Source: Propionivibrio sp.
GTDB taxonomy: Bacteria > Pseudomonadota > Gammaproteobacteria > Burkholderiales > Rhodocyclaceae
Reading direction: 5' to 3'
DNA: 64,000 bases
Assembly (NCBI GenBank): GCA_016705685.1
Contig: JADJLB010000004.1
Location: 62,001 to 126,000, forward strand
Shown here: positions 27,312 to 38,412 of the stretch, one piece after another
How the letters are laid out: each line of letters starts with the position of its first letter
Position numbering within the stretch: position 1 is the first letter of the stretch
Made by a program: the position numbers and the translations under genes
The notes under the pieces: model-generated
Database searches by the model: none
What the model was told of the DNA's origin: nothing
Seen by the model: only the letters and a program-made list of their open reading frames with translations

Positions 27312-29228
27312 TTAAGCCGTGCCACCTCGCGCTGCGACTTCTTCGAGAAGTCGCTCGGTCAGATTCCCGAGTGGCATTTGCCCGAGATCCTGACCGCCGC
27401 GTGTACGCACGGCAACCAGATTTTCCGCCAATTCCTTATCGCCAACAATGATTTGGTATGGCAACTTGTTCAAGCTATGTTCGCGTATTTTATAGGTAAT
27501 TTTCTCGTTGCGCAAATCGCTCTCAGCGCGCAATCCCGCGCTGCGTAGCGTTTTTGCAACATGTTCGGCATATTCGGACTGCTTTTCCGAAATATTCAGC
27601 ACGACCGCCTGAACCGGCGCCAGCCATAAGGGCATGGCTCCAGCACAGTTTTCGATAAGAATGCCGATAAAACGCTCCAGTGAACCCAGGATGGCGCGGT
27701 GCAGCATGACCGGCGTGTGCCGACTGTTGTCAACGCCGACGTATTCGGCGCCGAGTCGTTGCGGCATCGAGAAGTCGACCTGCATCGTACCGCATTGCCA
27801 TGAGCGGCCGATGGCGTCCTTGATATGAAATTCGATTTTCGGGCCGTAAAAAGCCCCTTCGCCGGGCAATTCTTCCCACTCCAGTCCGGACGCTTTCAGC
27901 GCCTCGCGTAGCGCTACTTCAGCCTTATCCCAGACCTCATCCGAACCGACCCGTTTTTCCGGGCGCAAAGCCAGCTTGACCAGCACATCGTGAAATCCGA
28001 AATCGCCATAGACCTGGCGCACCAGGGCATTGAACGCAGTCACTTCGGGCTGGATCTGGTCCTCGGTACAGAAAATATGGCCATCATCCTGAGTGAAGCC
28101 GCGAACGCGCATGATGCCGTGCAGCGCGCCCGAAGGCTCGCTGCGATGGCAGGAACCAAATTCGCCATAGCGCAACGGCAGGTCGCGGTAGCTGCGCAGT
28201 CCGGTATTGAAAATCTGAATGTGACCCGGACAATTCATCGGTTTGATGGCGTATTCGCGCTTCTCCGATTCCGTGGTGAACATATTGTCCTTGAAGTTTT
28301 CCCAGTGGCCGGATTTCTCCCACAGGCTGCGGTCGAGAATCTGCGGGCACTTCACTTCCTGATAGCCGTTGAGCTGATAGACACGGCGCATGTACTGTTC
28401 GATCTGTTGCCACATGGCCCAGCCCTTGGGGTGCCAGAAGACCATGCCGGGCGCTTCGTCCTGCAGGTGGAAAAGTTCGAGATGGCGTCCCAGGCGGCGG
28501 TGGTCGCGTTTCTCGGCCTCTTCCAGCATATGCAGGTAGGCGTCCTGGTCTTCCTTCTTGGCCCACGCCGTACCGTAGATGCGCTGCAACTGTTCGTTGG
28601 CCTGATCGCCCCGCCAGTAGGCGCCAGCCACCTTCATCAGCTTGAACACCTTGAGTTTGCCAGTTGACGGGACGTGCGGTCCGCGGCACAGGTCGACGAA
28701 ATCGCCTTCGCGGTAAAGCGATACTTCCTGGTCTTGCGGGATGGCAGCAATCAGCTCGGCTTTATAGTGTTCACCGATGGATTTGAAGAAGGCGGTGGCG
28801 TCATCGCGCTTCCAGACTTCGCGCATCACCGGGATGTCGCGTTTGGCCAGCTCGCCCATTTTCTTCTCGATGGCGACCAGGTCTTCCGGGGTGAATGGGC
28901 GTTTGTAGGCAAAATCGTAATAGAAGCCGTTGTCGACAACCGGCCCGATCGTGACCTGCGCCTCCGGAAACAGCGCCTTGACCGCGTAGGCCAGCAGGTG
29001 CGCCGTCGAGTGGCGAATGATCTCCAGTCCTTCAACATCTTTGTCGGTGACGATGCCGAGTTGAGCGTCGCGCTCGATCAAGTACGAAGTGTCCACCAGG
29101 CGCGCATCGACCCTGCCGGCCAATGCCGCCCGCGCCAGGCCGGCGCCAATGCTCTGTGCCACTTCTGCAACCGTTACGGGCTGCGCAAATTCCCGTTGAG
29201 AGCCATCGGGCAAAGTAATGATCGGCAT
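27312..29228 (-). CDS. thrS: Threonine-tRNA ligase
   Basis: A 638-residue class II synthetase with an N-terminal TGS domain ([20 protein letters not shown]), then an editing domain with [16 protein letters not shown]. The catalytic core has the zinc-binding motifs around [30 protein letters not shown] and the final class II motif 3. The C-terminal anticodon-binding domain is present. ATG 29228 was chosen; extending upstream would run through the tRNA-Val gene. It opens the thrS-infC-rpmI-rplT unit and follows tRNA-Val with a hairpin in between. Confidence 0.97.
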   Translation of the reverse strand: MPIITLPDGSQREFAQPVTVAEVAQSIGAGLARAALAGRVDARLVDTSYLIERDAQLGIVTDKDVEGLEIIRHSTAHLLAYAVKALFPEAQVTIGPVVDNGFYYDFAYKRPFTPEDLVAIEKKMGELAKRDIPVMREVWKRDDATAFFKSIGEHYKAELIAAIPQDQEVSLYREGDFVDLCRGPHVPSTGKLKVFKLMKVAGAYWRGDQANEQLQRIYGTAWAKKEDQDAYLHMLEEAEKRDHRRLGRHLELFHLQDEAPGMVFWHPKGWAMWQQIEQYMRRVYQLNGYQEVKCPQILDRSLWEKSGHWENFKDNMFTTESEKREYAIKPMNCPGHIQIFNTGLRSYRDLPLRYGEFGSCHRSEPSGALHGIMRVRGFTQDDGHIFCTEDQIQPEVTAFNALVRQVYGDFGFHDVLVKLALRPEKRVGSDEVWDKAEVALREALKASGLEWEELPGEGAFYGPKIEFHIKDAIGRSWQCGTMQVDFSMPQRLGAEYVGVDNSRHTPVMLHRAILGSLERFIGILIENCAGAMPLWLAPVQAVVLNISEKQSEYAEHVAKTLRSAGLRAESDLRNEKITYKIREHSLNKLPYQIIVGDKELAENLVAVRTRGGQDLGQMPLGNLTERLLEEVAARGGTA

Positions 29229-29249
29229 AGGGCGACCCCGGAAATGGAT

Positions 29250-29274
29250 AAAGCCAGAGACTCGCTCTGGCTTT
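29250..29274 (-). promoter_or_regulatory. Hairpin between tRNA-Val and thrS
   Basis: A 10-bp perfect inverted repeat AAAGCCAGAG/CTCTGGCTTT (29250-29259 and 29265-29274) with a 5-base loop. It lies eight bases downstream of the tRNA-Val 3' end and about 20 bases upstream of the thrS start. It has few T residues after it on the minus strand, so it is a weak terminator at best. It may end the tRNA transcript or regulate thrS. Confidence 0.7.
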
Positions 29275-29281
29275 AATTGTT

Positions 29282-29358
29282 TGGTAGGCGCGATTGGACT
29301 CGAACCAACGACCCCCACCATGTCAAGGTGGTGCTCTAACCAGCTGAGCTACGCGCCT
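29282..29358 (-). tRNA. tRNA-Val (anticodon GAC)
   Basis: A 77-base cloverleaf with encoded CCA. Acceptor AGGCGCG pairs with CGCGCCT, the anticodon loop TTGACAT gives GAC (reads GUC/GUU), and the T loop is TTCGAGT. It is closely similar to E. coli tRNA-Val(GAC). It is immediately upstream of thrS on the same strand. Confidence 0.97.
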
Positions 29359-29477
29359 TCTTTGCCGCACGAGCCTCTTGCGACATCAAAGAAGGCAGAA
29401 TTATACGGGAGCACAACGGCAAGTCAACGAATTCGACTGGAAGCCGCATCGTTGCTTGCATCATTTAAAAAGCATAA

Positions 29478-29942
29478 TCAGAAAGGAATGTCGTCGTCCA
29501 TGTCTTCAAAGCTGGGCGCTTTCTTTGCCGGGGCCGCACGAGCGGTTCCCGACGGGGGCATGCTGCCGCCATATTCGGCTTCGCCGCCCGAAGCGGAAGC
29601 GGCGTTCTGACGGCCGCCGAGCATCTGCATTTCGTTGGCTTCGATCTCGGTTGTGTAGCGCTCCTGCCCTTCCTTGTCCTGCCACTTGCGGGTGCGGATG
29701 CGCCCTTCGACATAGACGGCAGAACCCTTCTTGAGGTATTGGCCGACGATTTCGGCCAGTTTGCGAAAAAAGACAACGCGATGCCACTCGGTGATTTCCT
29801 TCTTTTCGCCCGTTGCCTTGTCTTTCCACGATTCCGTGGTGGCCAGACGAACATTGGCTACGGCGTCGCCATTGGGCAGGTACCGGGTTTCCGGATCGGC
29901 CCCCAGATTGCCGACGAGAATCACTTTATTGACTGAAGCCAT
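29478..29942 (-). CDS. ssb: Single-stranded DNA-binding protein
   Basis: A 154-residue SSB that coats single-stranded DNA in replication, repair and recombination. The OB fold covers about residues 1-110 ([42 protein letters not shown]). A Gly/Ser/Pro-rich linker is followed by the acidic tip MDDDIPF, which recruits partner proteins. It is in the common betaproteobacterial order uvrA-MFS-ssb. A short, single-copy-type linker is present and nothing suggests a plasmid origin. Confidence 0.97.
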   Translation of the reverse strand: MASVNKVILVGNLGADPETRYLPNGDAVANVRLATTESWKDKATGEKKEITEWHRVVFFRKLAEIVGQYLKKGSAVYVEGRIRTRKWQDKEGQERYTTEIEANEMQMLGGRQNAASASGGEAEYGGSMPPSGTARAAPAKKAPSFEDMDDDIPF

Positions 29943-29985
29943 GGTGCCTCCGTATAGGGTGTTCGGATCAAGGATTATAGAAGAA

Positions 29986-31191
29986 TCAGGCGGTCTGCTG
30001 CCGGACGCGGGGTAACGGCATGTCCATGGTCAGCCCAAGTCCGAGCCAGACGAGGGCCAGTGCGGCGCTGGCCAGCCACAGGGTGGTGGGTCCGGAGTGT
30101 TTGACCAGCACACCCCCCAGGGTACCGCCCAGAAATAGCCCAAACGACTGGGTCGTGTTGTAAACCCCGAGTGCCGCCCCTTTGGCATGTGCCGGGGCGA
30201 TACGCGCAATCAGGGACGGTTGCATCGCTTCAAGCACGTTGAAGGCAGCGAAAAAAAGCAGCAACCAGAAGAAGAGGGGATACAAACCGGTGCCGAGGAA
30301 ACAGAAACCCAGTTGCACGGCGACCATCAGGGCAATTGAGCCATTGAACACCAGTCTTAGTTTCCCGTATTTCTCGGCAGCAATAATGGCCGGTATCATC
30401 GTGATGAAAGACAGCAATACCGCCGGCAGATAGACTTTCCAGTGCTCGGTAACGGGCAGGGCGCCTTGACTGACCAGAGCCGAAGGAACGAGGATCCACA
30501 TCCCAGTCTGCACGAGGTGCAAAGTGAATACTCCAAAATTCATGCGCAATAGCTGGGGATGCGTAAGCACTTCGACAAAACTGGGCCAGCTGGGTCGGCG
30601 CGCCACGGTGGGCCCCGTTGGAACGATCTTGAGTACGATGAAAATCGCGAGCAGGGAAAGAAACCCCGTCAGCATAAAAATACCGGGCATGCCAATGCTG
30701 GCGTAGAGCAGGGGAGAGCCGACCATCGACAGGGCGAAAACCAGGCCGATGGAGGAGCCGATCATGGCCATGACTTTGGTCAGATGCTGCTCGCGGGTCA
30801 GGTCGGCAGCCAGTGCGGTCACCGCCGCGGAAATGGCGCCAGCACCCTGCAGAATCCGACCGCCGATGATGCCGTAAATGTCGTGCGACATCGCCGCGAC
30901 AAGGCTGCCGGCAGCGAAAAGAATCAGACCGAAAACGATCACCGGTTTGCGTCCGAAGCGATCCGAAGCAATGCCGTAAGCGATCTGAAGGCAGGTCTGT
31001 GTCAGTCCATACGCCCCGAGCGCTAGGCCGACCAAGGACATGTCATTTCCAGAGGGCAGGTGTTTTGCATAAACCGCAAACACCGGAAGAATCAGGAACA
31101 GGCCCAGCATGCGCATGGCAAATATCAAGGCCAAACCGGCGGCGCCGCGCCGCTCGGCGGAATTCATCGAATCATGGGTTGGAGATAACAT
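29986..31191 (-). CDS. MFS transporter, drug/sugar efflux type
   Basis: A 401-residue 12-helix major facilitator. The loop after helix 2 carries [20 protein letters not shown], close to the family motif A. Hydrophobic segments are spread over the whole length. It resembles the YajR/multidrug-like MFS proteins that are typically encoded between ssb and uvrA in betaproteobacteria. Substrate cannot be told from sequence. It is divergent from uvrA, with about 107 bases between the starts, so the two could share regulation. Confidence 0.85.
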   Translation of the reverse strand: MLSPTHDSMNSAERRGAAGLALIFAMRMLGLFLILPVFAVYAKHLPSGNDMSLVGLALGAYGLTQTCLQIAYGIASDRFGRKPVIVFGLILFAAGSLVAAMSHDIYGIIGGRILQGAGAISAAVTALAADLTREQHLTKVMAMIGSSIGLVFALSMVGSPLLYASIGMPGIFMLTGFLSLLAIFIVLKIVPTGPTVARRPSWPSFVEVLTHPQLLRMNFGVFTLHLVQTGMWILVPSALVSQGALPVTEHWKVYLPAVLLSFITMIPAIIAAEKYGKLRLVFNGSIALMVAVQLGFCFLGTGLYPLFFWLLLFFAAFNVLEAMQPSLIARIAPAHAKGAALGVYNTTQSFGLFLGGTLGGVLVKHSGPTTLWLASAALALVWLGLGLTMDMPLPRVRQQTA

Positions 31192-31298
31192 CAGGTAGAC
31201 AAACGAAAACTGGAAAATGAAGGAACAAGGCTTGGTTCAATCGGTCGGAGTTGCGTATATTAACAGGTTTGCTTCAGCCCCTCAGGCAGTGCCTCCCC

Positions 31299-34145
31299 AT
31301 GGATGAACTACGAGTAATCAGGATTCGCGGCGCCCGCACGCACAATCTTAAGAACATCAATCTCGATCTGCCGCGCAATCGTCTGATCGTGATTACCGGC
31401 CTTTCCGGTTCCGGAAAATCGTCGCTGGCCTTCGACACGCTCTACGCCGAAGGGCAGCGACGCTATGTCGAATCATTGTCGGCGTATGCCAGGCAGTTTC
31501 TGCAGCGCATTGACAAACCGGATGTCGACCTGATCGAAGGGCTGTCTCCAGCGATTTCGATCGAGCAGAAGGCGACCAGCCATAACCCGCGCTCGACAGT
31601 CGGCACGGTGACCGAAATTCACGACTACTTGCGCTTGTTGTTCGCTCGCGCCGGCACGCCCTACTGCCCGGAGCATCAGCAGCCGCTGAATGCTCAAAGC
31701 GTATCGCAGATGGTCGATCACGTTCTGGCGTTGCCCGGCGAGACGCGCTTGATGATCCTGGCGCCGGTAGTGGCTAACCGCAAGGGGGAGCAGGAAGAGC
31801 TTTTCGCCGAGTTGCGTGCCCAGGGTTTCGCTCGCCTGCGGGTCGATGGGGCGATCCATGAAATCGACGCGCTGCCCAAACTGGCCAAGACGCGCAAGCA
31901 TAGCGTGGATGTTGTAGTAGACCGGCTCAAGGTGCGCGACGACATGCGGCAGCGACTGGCTGAATCCTTCGAAACCGCCTTGCGCCACGCTGATGGCCGG
32001 GCAATTGCTTACGAAATGGATTCGGGTAAGGAGCATTTGTTCTCCGCTAAATTTGCTTGCCCGGTTTGCGCCTATTCGCTGCAGGAACTTGAACCGCGGA
32101 TTTTCTCGTTCAACAATCCGATGGGTGCCTGCCCGGCTTGTGATGGCCTGGGCGTGATCCAGTTCTTCGACCCCAAACGCATCGTCGTCCGACCTGAACT
32201 GTCGCTGGCTTCCGGGGCCATACGTGGGTGGGATCGGCGCAATCAGTTCTATTTCCAGTTGCTCACTTCCCTGGCGGCGTTCTATGGCTTCGATGTCGAG
32301 ACACCCTTTGCGAATCTGGACGAGCGTATTCAAAAAGTATTGCTCTATGGCTCGGGGCGCGAGGTCATCCCGTTCGCCTACCTCAACGAGCGCGGCAAAG
32401 GCACGACGCGCGAGCACAGCTTCGAGGGCATCGTGTGCAATTTCGAACGCCGCTACAAGGAAACCGATTCGGTGGCCGTTCGCGAGGAACTCGCCAAAGT
32501 GATCAGCAATAAAATCTGTCCGGGTTGCGACGGTGCGCGGCTGCGCGAAGAAGCGCGTCACGTGCGCATCGGCACTCGGCAGGATGCCCTCACCCTGCAC
32601 GAAATCAGCCGACTGCCGCTGACGCAGGCACGAGACTATTTTCTCAACCTGCCCCTGGCAGGCTACAAGGCACAGGTCGCCGAAAAAATTCTCAAGGAAA
32701 TCACCAGTCGCCTGCAATTCCTGATCAACGTTGGCCTCGATTACCTCTCGCTCGACCGTTCGGCCGAAACACTTTCCGGTGGCGAAGCGCAGCGCATTCG
32801 TCTGGCATCGCAAATCGGCTCGGGCCTGACCGGCGTCATGTACGTACTTGACGAGCCCTCAATCGGGCTGCACCAGCGCGATAACAACCGTTTGCTGGAA
32901 ACACTCAAGCAACTGCGCGACATTGGCAATACGGTGATCGTTGTCGAGCATGACGAAGATGCGATCCGCAGCGCGGACTACGTTGTCGACATCGGCCCGG
33001 GTGCCGGCGTTCACGGCGGTTTCATCGTCGCCGAAGGCCGCCCGGAGGAAGTGGCCAACAACCCCGCGTCAATGACGGGAGAATATCTGTCCGGAAAACG
33101 CCGTATCAAGGCGCCGGACAAGCCGCGCCGGCCCGACCCGCAACGCCAGTTGAAGCTCAGCGGCGCACGCGGCAACAATCTCAAGAACGTTACCCTGGAA
33201 TTGCCGGTCGGTTTGTTCACCTGCATTACCGGTGTTTCAGGCTCAGGCAAATCGACGCTGATCAACGACACCCTCTACGCCGCTGCCGCGCGGCATCTCT
33301 ACGGCTCGACTGCGGAACCCGCCGAGCACGACGAGATCATCGGCCTCGATCAGTTTGACAAAGTCATCAGTGTCGATCAGTCACCGATCGGTCGTACGCC
33401 TCGTTCCAACCCGGCTACCTATACCGGTTTGTTGACGCCGATTCGCGAGTTGTTCGCCGGCGTGCCGGAATCGCGTTCGCGCGGCTACGGCCCCGGCCGG
33501 TTTTCGTTCAACGTCAAGGGCGGTCGCTGCGAAGCCTGTCAGGGCGATGGTGTCATCAAGGTCGAGATGCATTTCCTGCCCGATATTTACGTCACCTGCG
33601 ACGTCTGCCATGGCCGGCGGTACAACCGCGAGACGCTCGAAATTGTGTACAAAGGCAGGAACGTTTATGACGTCCTGCAAATGACCGTCGAGCAGGCGCG
33701 TGAATTCTTCGATGCCGTGCCGGTGGTTGCGCGCAAGCTGCAGACCCTGGTCGACGTCGGCTTGTCGTACATCACCCTGGGCCAGTCGGCGACCACGCTC
33801 TCCGGTGGCGAGGCGCAGCGGGTGAAGCTGGCGCTCGAACTCTCCAAGCGCGATACCGGAAGAACGCTGTACTTCCTTGACGAACCCACTACCGGTCTGC
33901 ATTTCCAGGATATCGAGATGTTGCTCAAAGTGCTTCATCGCCTGGCTGATCATGGCAATACGGTGGTTGTGATCGAGCATAACCTGGATGTGATCAGAAC
34001 AGCGGACTGGGTCGTCGATCTTGGGCCGGATGGGGGCGATGCCGGGGGCAGAATTCTTGCTAAAGGCACCCCGCAATCTATTTGTAAAGTGGCGTCGAGC
34101 TACACCGGGCGATTCCTGAAACCTCTTATGGAGCACCGCAAATAG
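31299..34145 (+). CDS. uvrA: Excinuclease ABC subunit A
   Basis: A 948-residue UvrA, the damage-recognising ATPase of nucleotide excision repair. There are two ABC ATPase modules: Walker [16 protein letters not shown] near residue 32 and [15 protein letters not shown] near 645, with two LSGGEAQR signatures. Zinc-finger cysteines occur in [17 protein letters not shown] and [25 protein letters not shown]. The start is ATG 31299 ([16 protein letters not shown]). No LexA box could be confirmed by eye between it and the divergent MFS gene. Confidence 0.97.
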   Translation: MDELRVIRIRGARTHNLKNINLDLPRNRLIVITGLSGSGKSSLAFDTLYAEGQRRYVESLSAYARQFLQRIDKPDVDLIEGLSPAISIEQKATSHNPRSTVGTVTEIHDYLRLLFARAGTPYCPEHQQPLNAQSVSQMVDHVLALPGETRLMILAPVVANRKGEQEELFAELRAQGFARLRVDGAIHEIDALPKLAKTRKHSVDVVVDRLKVRDDMRQRLAESFETALRHADGRAIAYEMDSGKEHLFSAKFACPVCAYSLQELEPRIFSFNNPMGACPACDGLGVIQFFDPKRIVVRPELSLASGAIRGWDRRNQFYFQLLTSLAAFYGFDVETPFANLDERIQKVLLYGSGREVIPFAYLNERGKGTTREHSFEGIVCNFERRYKETDSVAVREELAKVISNKICPGCDGARLREEARHVRIGTRQDALTLHEISRLPLTQARDYFLNLPLAGYKAQVAEKILKEITSRLQFLINVGLDYLSLDRSAETLSGGEAQRIRLASQIGSGLTGVMYVLDEPSIGLHQRDNNRLLETLKQLRDIGNTVIVVEHDEDAIRSADYVVDIGPGAGVHGGFIVAEGRPEEVANNPASMTGEYLSGKRRIKAPDKPRRPDPQRQLKLSGARGNNLKNVTLELPVGLFTCITGVSGSGKSTLINDTLYAAAARHLYGSTAEPAEHDEIIGLDQFDKVISVDQSPIGRTPRSNPATYTGLLTPIRELFAGVPESRSRGYGPGRFSFNVKGGRCEACQGDGVIKVEMHFLPDIYVTCDVCHGRRYNRETLEIVYKGRNVYDVLQMTVEQAREFFDAVPVVARKLQTLVDVGLSYITLGQSATTLSGGEAQRVKLALELSKRDTGRTLYFLDEPTTGLHFQDIEMLLKVLHRLADHGNTVVVIEHNLDVIRTADWVVDLGPDGGDAGGRILAKGTPQSICKVASSYTGRFLKPLMEHRK

Positions 34146-34310
34146 GGGCCAAATTTTTTGCGCAGCATCCGAGACGCGAAAAAAACAACAAATTCTTCCA
34201 TTTCTTCACGGATTCCCGGCCTAACCCTCTTCCCATAGCGCCGACGAAGTGCAAGAATCGCCGCTGAGTCCCACCGTTACGACTCTCTACAATCAACAAC
34301 AGGAGACAAT

Positions 34311-34607
34311 ATGAACAAGTCAGAATTGATCGACGAAATTTCCACGCGTACCGAACTGTCCAAAGTAGCCTCCGGCAAGGCACTGGATGCTGTCATCGAA
34401 GCCATCGTAGACGCTGTCGCCAAGGGCGACGGGGTGAGCCTCGTTGGCTTTGGTTCTTTCAAAGCGGCCGCACGCGCTGCTCGCGAGGGCAAGAACCCGA
34501 AAACCGGCGAAAAGATCAAGATTGCCGCAACCACGGTGCCAAAGTTTTCCGCGGGCGCCACCTTCAAGGCAACTGTTGCTAACGCCAAGGGAAAAAAGAA
34601 AAAGTAA
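34311..34607 (+). CDS. HU family nucleoid protein
   Basis: A 98-residue HU-like DNA-bending protein. MNKSELIDEISTRTELSKVASGKALDAV begins the fold and the arm carries GKNPKTGEKIKIAATTVPKF. The last residues are lysine-rich (GKKKK). It resembles HupB but could be another HU paralogue, so no symbol is given. An AGGAG site precedes the ATG. A terminator follows at 34630-34657, so it is probably a single-gene transcript. Confidence 0.93.
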   Translation: MNKSELIDEISTRTELSKVASGKALDAVIEAIVDAVAKGDGVSLVGFGSFKAAARAAREGKNPKTGEKIKIAATTVPKFSAGATFKATVANAKGKKKK

Positions 34608-34629
34608 GCTGCAGTGGGTGAAGATGAAG

Positions 34630-34657
34630 AAGGCTTGCGTTTGGCAGGCCTTTTTTT
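34630..34657 (+). terminator. Intrinsic terminator of the HU gene
   Basis: Hairpin AAGGCTTGC-GTTTG-GCAGGCCTT (nine pairs including one G-U) followed by TTTTT. It lies about 22 bases after the HU stop codon. Confidence 0.9.
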
Positions 34658-34723
34658 AGCGCCCGAAATCCTGTTTTTTCCGGTCATGATTAGTCTATCT
34701 CATGGCTGACTTTGGTTTCGCAA

Positions 34724-34752
34724 TTGACGCGGGAAATCGCGCTGCGTAGAAT
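34724..34752 (+). promoter_or_regulatory. Promoter of tRNA-Ala(CGC)
   Basis: TTGACG at 34724-34729 and TAGAAT at 34747-34752 with a 17-base spacer. The expected transcript start is a few bases before the tRNA 5' end at 34764. Confidence 0.8.
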
Positions 34753-34763
34753 CACCGCTCTTC

Positions 34764-34839
34764 GGGGGCGTAGCTCAGTTGGGAGAGCGATTGGTTCGCA
34801 ATCAATAGGTCGGCAGTTCGATCCTGCCCGTCTCCACCA
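34764..34839 (+). tRNA. tRNA-Ala (anticodon CGC)
   Basis: A 76-base cloverleaf with encoded CCA. The acceptor pairs GGGGGCG with CGTCTCC and has the alanine identity pair G3-U70. The D arm is GCTC/GAGC, and the anticodon loop TTCGCAA gives CGC, which reads only GCG. The anticodon stem ATTGG/TCAAT closes with a G-U pair. T arm GGCAG-TTCGATC-CTGCC is normal. Many proteobacteria have only GGC and UGC alanine tRNAs, so this is a supplementary isoacceptor. It has its own promoter and terminator. Confidence 0.94.
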
Positions 34840-34850
34840 GAACACCAAAG

Positions 34851-34875
34851 CCCGGACATGCTCCGGGTTTTTTTT
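34851..34875 (+). terminator. Terminator of tRNA-Ala
   Basis: Hairpin CCCGGA-CATGC-TCCGGG followed by eight T residues, 12 bases after the tRNA 3' end. Confidence 0.93.
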
Positions 34876-35050
34876 CCCGCTGGACGATCCTGGTGGATGA
34901 GGGACCCTTCCTGGTGATATTTCATGCGGGCCCTGAAAGATACGGTGGATCGTCGTGTTGATTCGCGTTTGACTGCGGTCAAGACCGGTTTTAGACGTTC
35001 CTCCGGCTTTGCTGTAAAATTGGCGCCGTTTCAGCATTGGCTTGCATTTG

Positions 35051-36019
35051 ATGAAAACCAGCTTCCTCGACTTTGAACAGCAGATTGCTGACCTCGAAGC
35101 CAAAATCGAAAACTTGCGGTTTGTGCAGGACGATTCGGCTGTGGATATTTCCGATGAGATTGCCCGCCTTGAAAAGAAAGGGCAGGGGTTGACCAAGGAT
35201 ATCTATGCCAAACTCTCACCGTGGCAGATCTCGCAGGTGGCGCGCCATCCCCAGCGCCCCTACACGCTCGATTACCTCAATCTCATTTTTACCGATTTTG
35301 AAGAACTGCATGGCGACCGGGCTTTCGCCGATGACCATGCCATTGTGGGTGGTCTGGCACGCTTCAACGGCCAATCGGTGATGGTTATTGGCCACCAGAA
35401 AGGCAACGACACCAAGGAAAAAGTTTATCGCAACTTCGGGATGCCTCGCCCTGAAGGTTATCGCAAGGCCCTTCGCCTGATGCGTTTGGCCGAGAAGTTC
35501 CGCATTCCGGTCATGACCTTCATCGATACGCCTGGCGCTTACCCCGGGATCGACGCCGAGGAGCGCGGTCAGTCCGAGGCTATCGGGAAAAATCTATATG
35601 TCATGGCCGAGCTGAAAGTGCCGATCATTGTCACGGTGATCGGTGAGGGGGGCTCAGGCGGTGCGCTGGCAATCGGTGTGGGCGATGTGGTGCAGATGCT
35701 GCAGTATTCGACCTATTCCGTGATTTCTCCCGAAGGCTGTGCTTCGATTCTCTGGAAGAGTGCCGACAAGGCCAGTGAAGCCGCCGAAATCATGGGCATT
35801 ACTGCGGCTCGGCTGAAAACTCTGGGATTGATTGACAAAGTTGTCAATGAACCTTTGGGTGGCGCGCATCGCGACCCTGTAGCGATGGGGCAGAACCTCA
35901 AAAAGGCGCTTCAGGACGCCATGAAGCTGGTCAGTTCGCAATCGACAGTCGAATTACTTGAAGCCCGCTTTGCCCGGTTGATGGCCTATGGCCGGACCAA
36001 AGAGCAGCCCTTGCACTGA
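35051..36019 (+). CDS. accA: Acetyl-CoA carboxylase carboxyltransferase subunit alpha
   Basis: A 322-residue subunit that, with AccD, transfers carboxyl from biotin carboxyl carrier protein to acetyl-CoA, making malonyl-CoA for fatty acids. [23 protein letters not shown] begins the N-terminal coiled helix, and [31 protein letters not shown] and [22 protein letters not shown] are family hallmarks. ATG 35051 is chosen over an in-frame TTG three codons earlier. The 3' end overlaps tilS by 32 bases. Confidence 0.97.
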   Translation: MKTSFLDFEQQIADLEAKIENLRFVQDDSAVDISDEIARLEKKGQGLTKDIYAKLSPWQISQVARHPQRPYTLDYLNLIFTDFEELHGDRAFADDHAIVGGLARFNGQSVMVIGHQKGNDTKEKVYRNFGMPRPEGYRKALRLMRLAEKFRIPVMTFIDTPGAYPGIDAEERGQSEAIGKNLYVMAELKVPIIVTVIGEGGSGGALAIGVGDVVQMLQYSTYSVISPEGCASILWKSADKASEAAEIMGITAARLKTLGLIDKVVNEPLGGAHRDPVAMGQNLKKALQDAMKLVSSQSTVELLEARFARLMAYGRTKEQPLH

Positions 36020-37361
36020 GCGTTCGCAGGCGGATTCGACGCACCGGCTGGTCAACAAGCTTGCAGCATTTTTTGCGGCGCGACTGAAGCCGGGATCGCG
36101 CGTCTGCGTCGGCCTCTCCGGCGGTCTGGATTCAGTCGTCTTACTCCATGCCCTGAATCGCCTGGTGTCGTCTACAGATATCCCCTTTGCCTTGACCGCA
36201 GTGCATGTGCATCACGGAATCAGTCCGAATGCCGATGCATGGGCCGAGTTTTGCGTTGAATACTGCCAGCGTCAGGCGGTGCCGCTGAGCGTAGTTCACG
36301 TTGCCGTGCCGCGATGCGGTGGCGATGGACTCGAGGCCGCCGCGCGCCGGGTGCGACATGACGTATTCGCCAAATGCGATGCAGACTGGCTGGCGTTGGC
36401 ACATCACCACGACGATCAGGCTGAAACGGTTCTGCTCAATCTGCTGCGCGGCGCGGGGATCGCCGGCGCCGCGGGCATGCGGGCCGAGCGGGCGCAGCCG
36501 TATGGGCCGAGGCTGGTTCGTCCTCTGCTCGACGTTCCGCGATCGGTTATCAAGGACTACGCCGCCGAGTATTCGCTGCCTTGGATTGACGATGAGAGCA
36601 ACGGCGATTTACGTTACCGCCGCAATTTCCTGCGTCATGCCGTGCTGCCGCCGTTGAAGGTGAAATTTCCCGGTGCGCAACAGGCTCTGGCGCGCGCCGC
36701 CGATCACTTTGCCGAAGCCGCTGCCCTGCTCGACGAATTGGCGGCCCTCGACCGAGCGGCGCTGGCCACATCGACAGGCCGTATCGGCTTGCCGGGGTTC
36801 AATGCGCTTTCGCCAGCACGGGCACGCAATTTGTTACGCTTTGAATGGCGGGCGGCAGGGCATCGTGCTCCCGACTCACGCTGGATGGATGAGGCACTGC
36901 GTCAGCTGGCCACCAGCGGCGCGCAGGCGGAAACCTGCCTCTCGACAGCTGATGGTGAACTCCGCCTCTACCGCAACGAACTCTATTTCTGCGGTCCATC
37001 GCCCACCGTGCCCGATCGACCGTTGTTGTGGGCAGGCGAGCATGAATTGCCTTGGGCGGGAGGGCGGGTGCAATTCGTGCCGGTGATTGGTCGCGGAATT
37101 CGCGCCAGTTCGCTCGCTGATGGCGCGGTCTTCCTTAGATCCCGGCAGGGCGGTGAGCGATTGCAGCCGACTGCCGGTCGGCCGCGTCGAAGCCTGCGCA
37201 ATTTGTGTCAGGAATATGCCGTACCCCCATGGGAACGGGTCAGGCTGCCGTATCTATGGTGTGGTGAGCGGCTGGTATGGGTCGGTGCGCTGGGCGTCGA
37301 CTCGGCTTTTGCGTGCCCACCGGGTCAGGCCGGATTCGATCCCGTCTGGGAGTCCTGCTAA
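35988..37361 (+). CDS. tilS: tRNA(Ile)-lysidine synthase
   Basis: A 457-residue ATP-dependent enzyme that turns C34 of tRNA-Ile(CAU) into lysidine so that it reads AUA. The P-loop motif [14 protein letters not shown] is at about residues 43-56, with HHGISPNA and [17 protein letters not shown] in the N-terminal PP-loop domain. The C-terminal TilS domains are present ([14 protein letters not shown] region). No other initiation codon lies in frame before the conserved segment, so ATG 35988, inside the accA 3' end, is taken. The accA-tilS pair is typical of beta- and gammaproteobacteria. Confidence 0.95.
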   Translation: MAGPKSSPCTERSQADSTHRLVNKLAAFFAARLKPGSRVCVGLSGGLDSVVLLHALNRLVSSTDIPFALTAVHVHHGISPNADAWAEFCVEYCQRQAVPLSVVHVAVPRCGGDGLEAAARRVRHDVFAKCDADWLALAHHHDDQAETVLLNLLRGAGIAGAAGMRAERAQPYGPRLVRPLLDVPRSVIKDYAAEYSLPWIDDESNGDLRYRRNFLRHAVLPPLKVKFPGAQQALARAADHFAEAAALLDELAALDRAALATSTGRIGLPGFNALSPARARNLLRFEWRAAGHRAPDSRWMDEALRQLATSGAQAETCLSTADGELRLYRNELYFCGPSPTVPDRPLLWAGEHELPWAGGRVQFVPVIGRGIRASSLADGAVFLRSRQGGERLQPTAGRPRRSLRNLCQEYAVPPWERVRLPYLWCGERLVWVGALGVDSAFACPPGQAGFDPVWESC

Positions 37362-37401
37362 TCGATCTGTGCCAGAGCGATAAACCCCATGTCCACAGCC
37401 G

Positions 37402-38247
37402 TTACTCGGATTTTCTTACGTTCGAAGATGGCGACGAAAGCGGCTGCGGCTGTATCGCTTTTTCAGCGCGTGTTCTGGCCTCACTGGCTTGCTCACCGCC
37501 TGACTCTTGTGCCGCCGACCGGCTTTGAGCCTCTTTCAGTTCGTCGGCCGTCAGCGTTCGGGCGACAGCCTCGCGTTCACGCACGGCGTCCAAGTTGCGT
37601 GCCGCCGACGCCCGGTTGAACCAGACGTAGGCCCGCACCGGATCCTTATCCAAACCGATGCCATCACGGTACAAACGCCCCAGTTCCAGCATGCCCTCAG
37701 GATTGCCTCGATCGGCGGCCGTCTGGATCCATTTTGATGCCTGACTATAGTTTTGCAGCAGGCCTACGCCGGAGCGGGACAAGCGTCCCAGAACGATCAT
37801 CGCTTCGGTGTTTCCATTCTCGGCGGACATCTGCAGCCAGCGCAGCGCATGTGCCGAGTTTTCGACGCTACGGCTTGGGTCCTGCAGCAACGCTTGGCCA
37901 AGCCTGAATTGTGCGCCGGCATCGCCGCCTTCAGCCGCTATCTTTATCCCGGGATCATTGGCGGCCGAGTTTTCCGCGGGGGGCAGCACGGATTGATTTG
38001 CCGACGAGGTCAGCCATATGCTGGCCGCGATGGCCATCCCGACAAAAAAAACGGCAAGCGGCGTTGAAATGGCCGAACCCCTGCCGAAGCCCGATCTCTC
38101 TTGCGAAAGGAATCGGTACGAACAGTCAAGGCAGCGAAATGGCGTACTTCCCTGGTGGTTCCGTTTTTCCTCCAGTGAAAGCCACCGTGATTCCCGACAT
38201 CGGGATGCCTGGCATCGTGGGCAAACAACTTTCCGTTGAAATAACAT
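37402..38247 (-). CDS. Zinc-ribbon, single-TM, Sel1-repeat protein
   Basis: A 281-residue protein of unknown function. The N-terminus has two Cys pairs, CPRC (9-12) and CLDC (about 39-42), suggesting a zinc ribbon. One membrane segment follows (STPLAVFFVGMAIAASIWL, about 61-79). The outer part has about three Sel1-type TPR repeats of about 36 residues (ALRWLQMSAENGNTEAMIVLG, ASKWIQTAADRGNPEGMLELG, AYVWFNRASAARNLDAVRERE), then a disordered Ala/Ser/Glu tail. Sel1 repeats bind proteins, often in envelope or signalling roles. The zinc ribbon would lie in the cytoplasm. The gene is convergent with tilS and has no clear operon partner. Confidence 0.85.
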   Translation of the reverse strand: MLFQRKVVCPRCQASRCRESRWLSLEEKRNHQGSTPFRCLDCSYRFLSQERSGFGRGSAISTPLAVFFVGMAIAASIWLTSSANQSVLPPAENSAANDPGIKIAAEGGDAGAQFRLGQALLQDPSRSVENSAHALRWLQMSAENGNTEAMIVLGRLSRSGVGLLQNYSQASKWIQTAADRGNPEGMLELGRLYRDGIGLDKDPVRAYVWFNRASAARNLDAVREREAVARTLTADELKEAQSRSAAQESGGEQASEARTRAEKAIQPQPLSSPSSNVRKSE

Positions 38248-38412
38248 CTAAACCTCTTCATCATTGGGCTTGAGCGCACGTATTTTTCACGTTGTTGTGC
38301 TCCAGATCAACAGAGTGATTTGGGTATTTTCCTTGGCAGAACATCCATGGCCCAACGCTTGGTCCGCAGGTTGGCAGTCAAAGTTCCACCGGCGACTTCA
38401 ATCGTCGGACAA

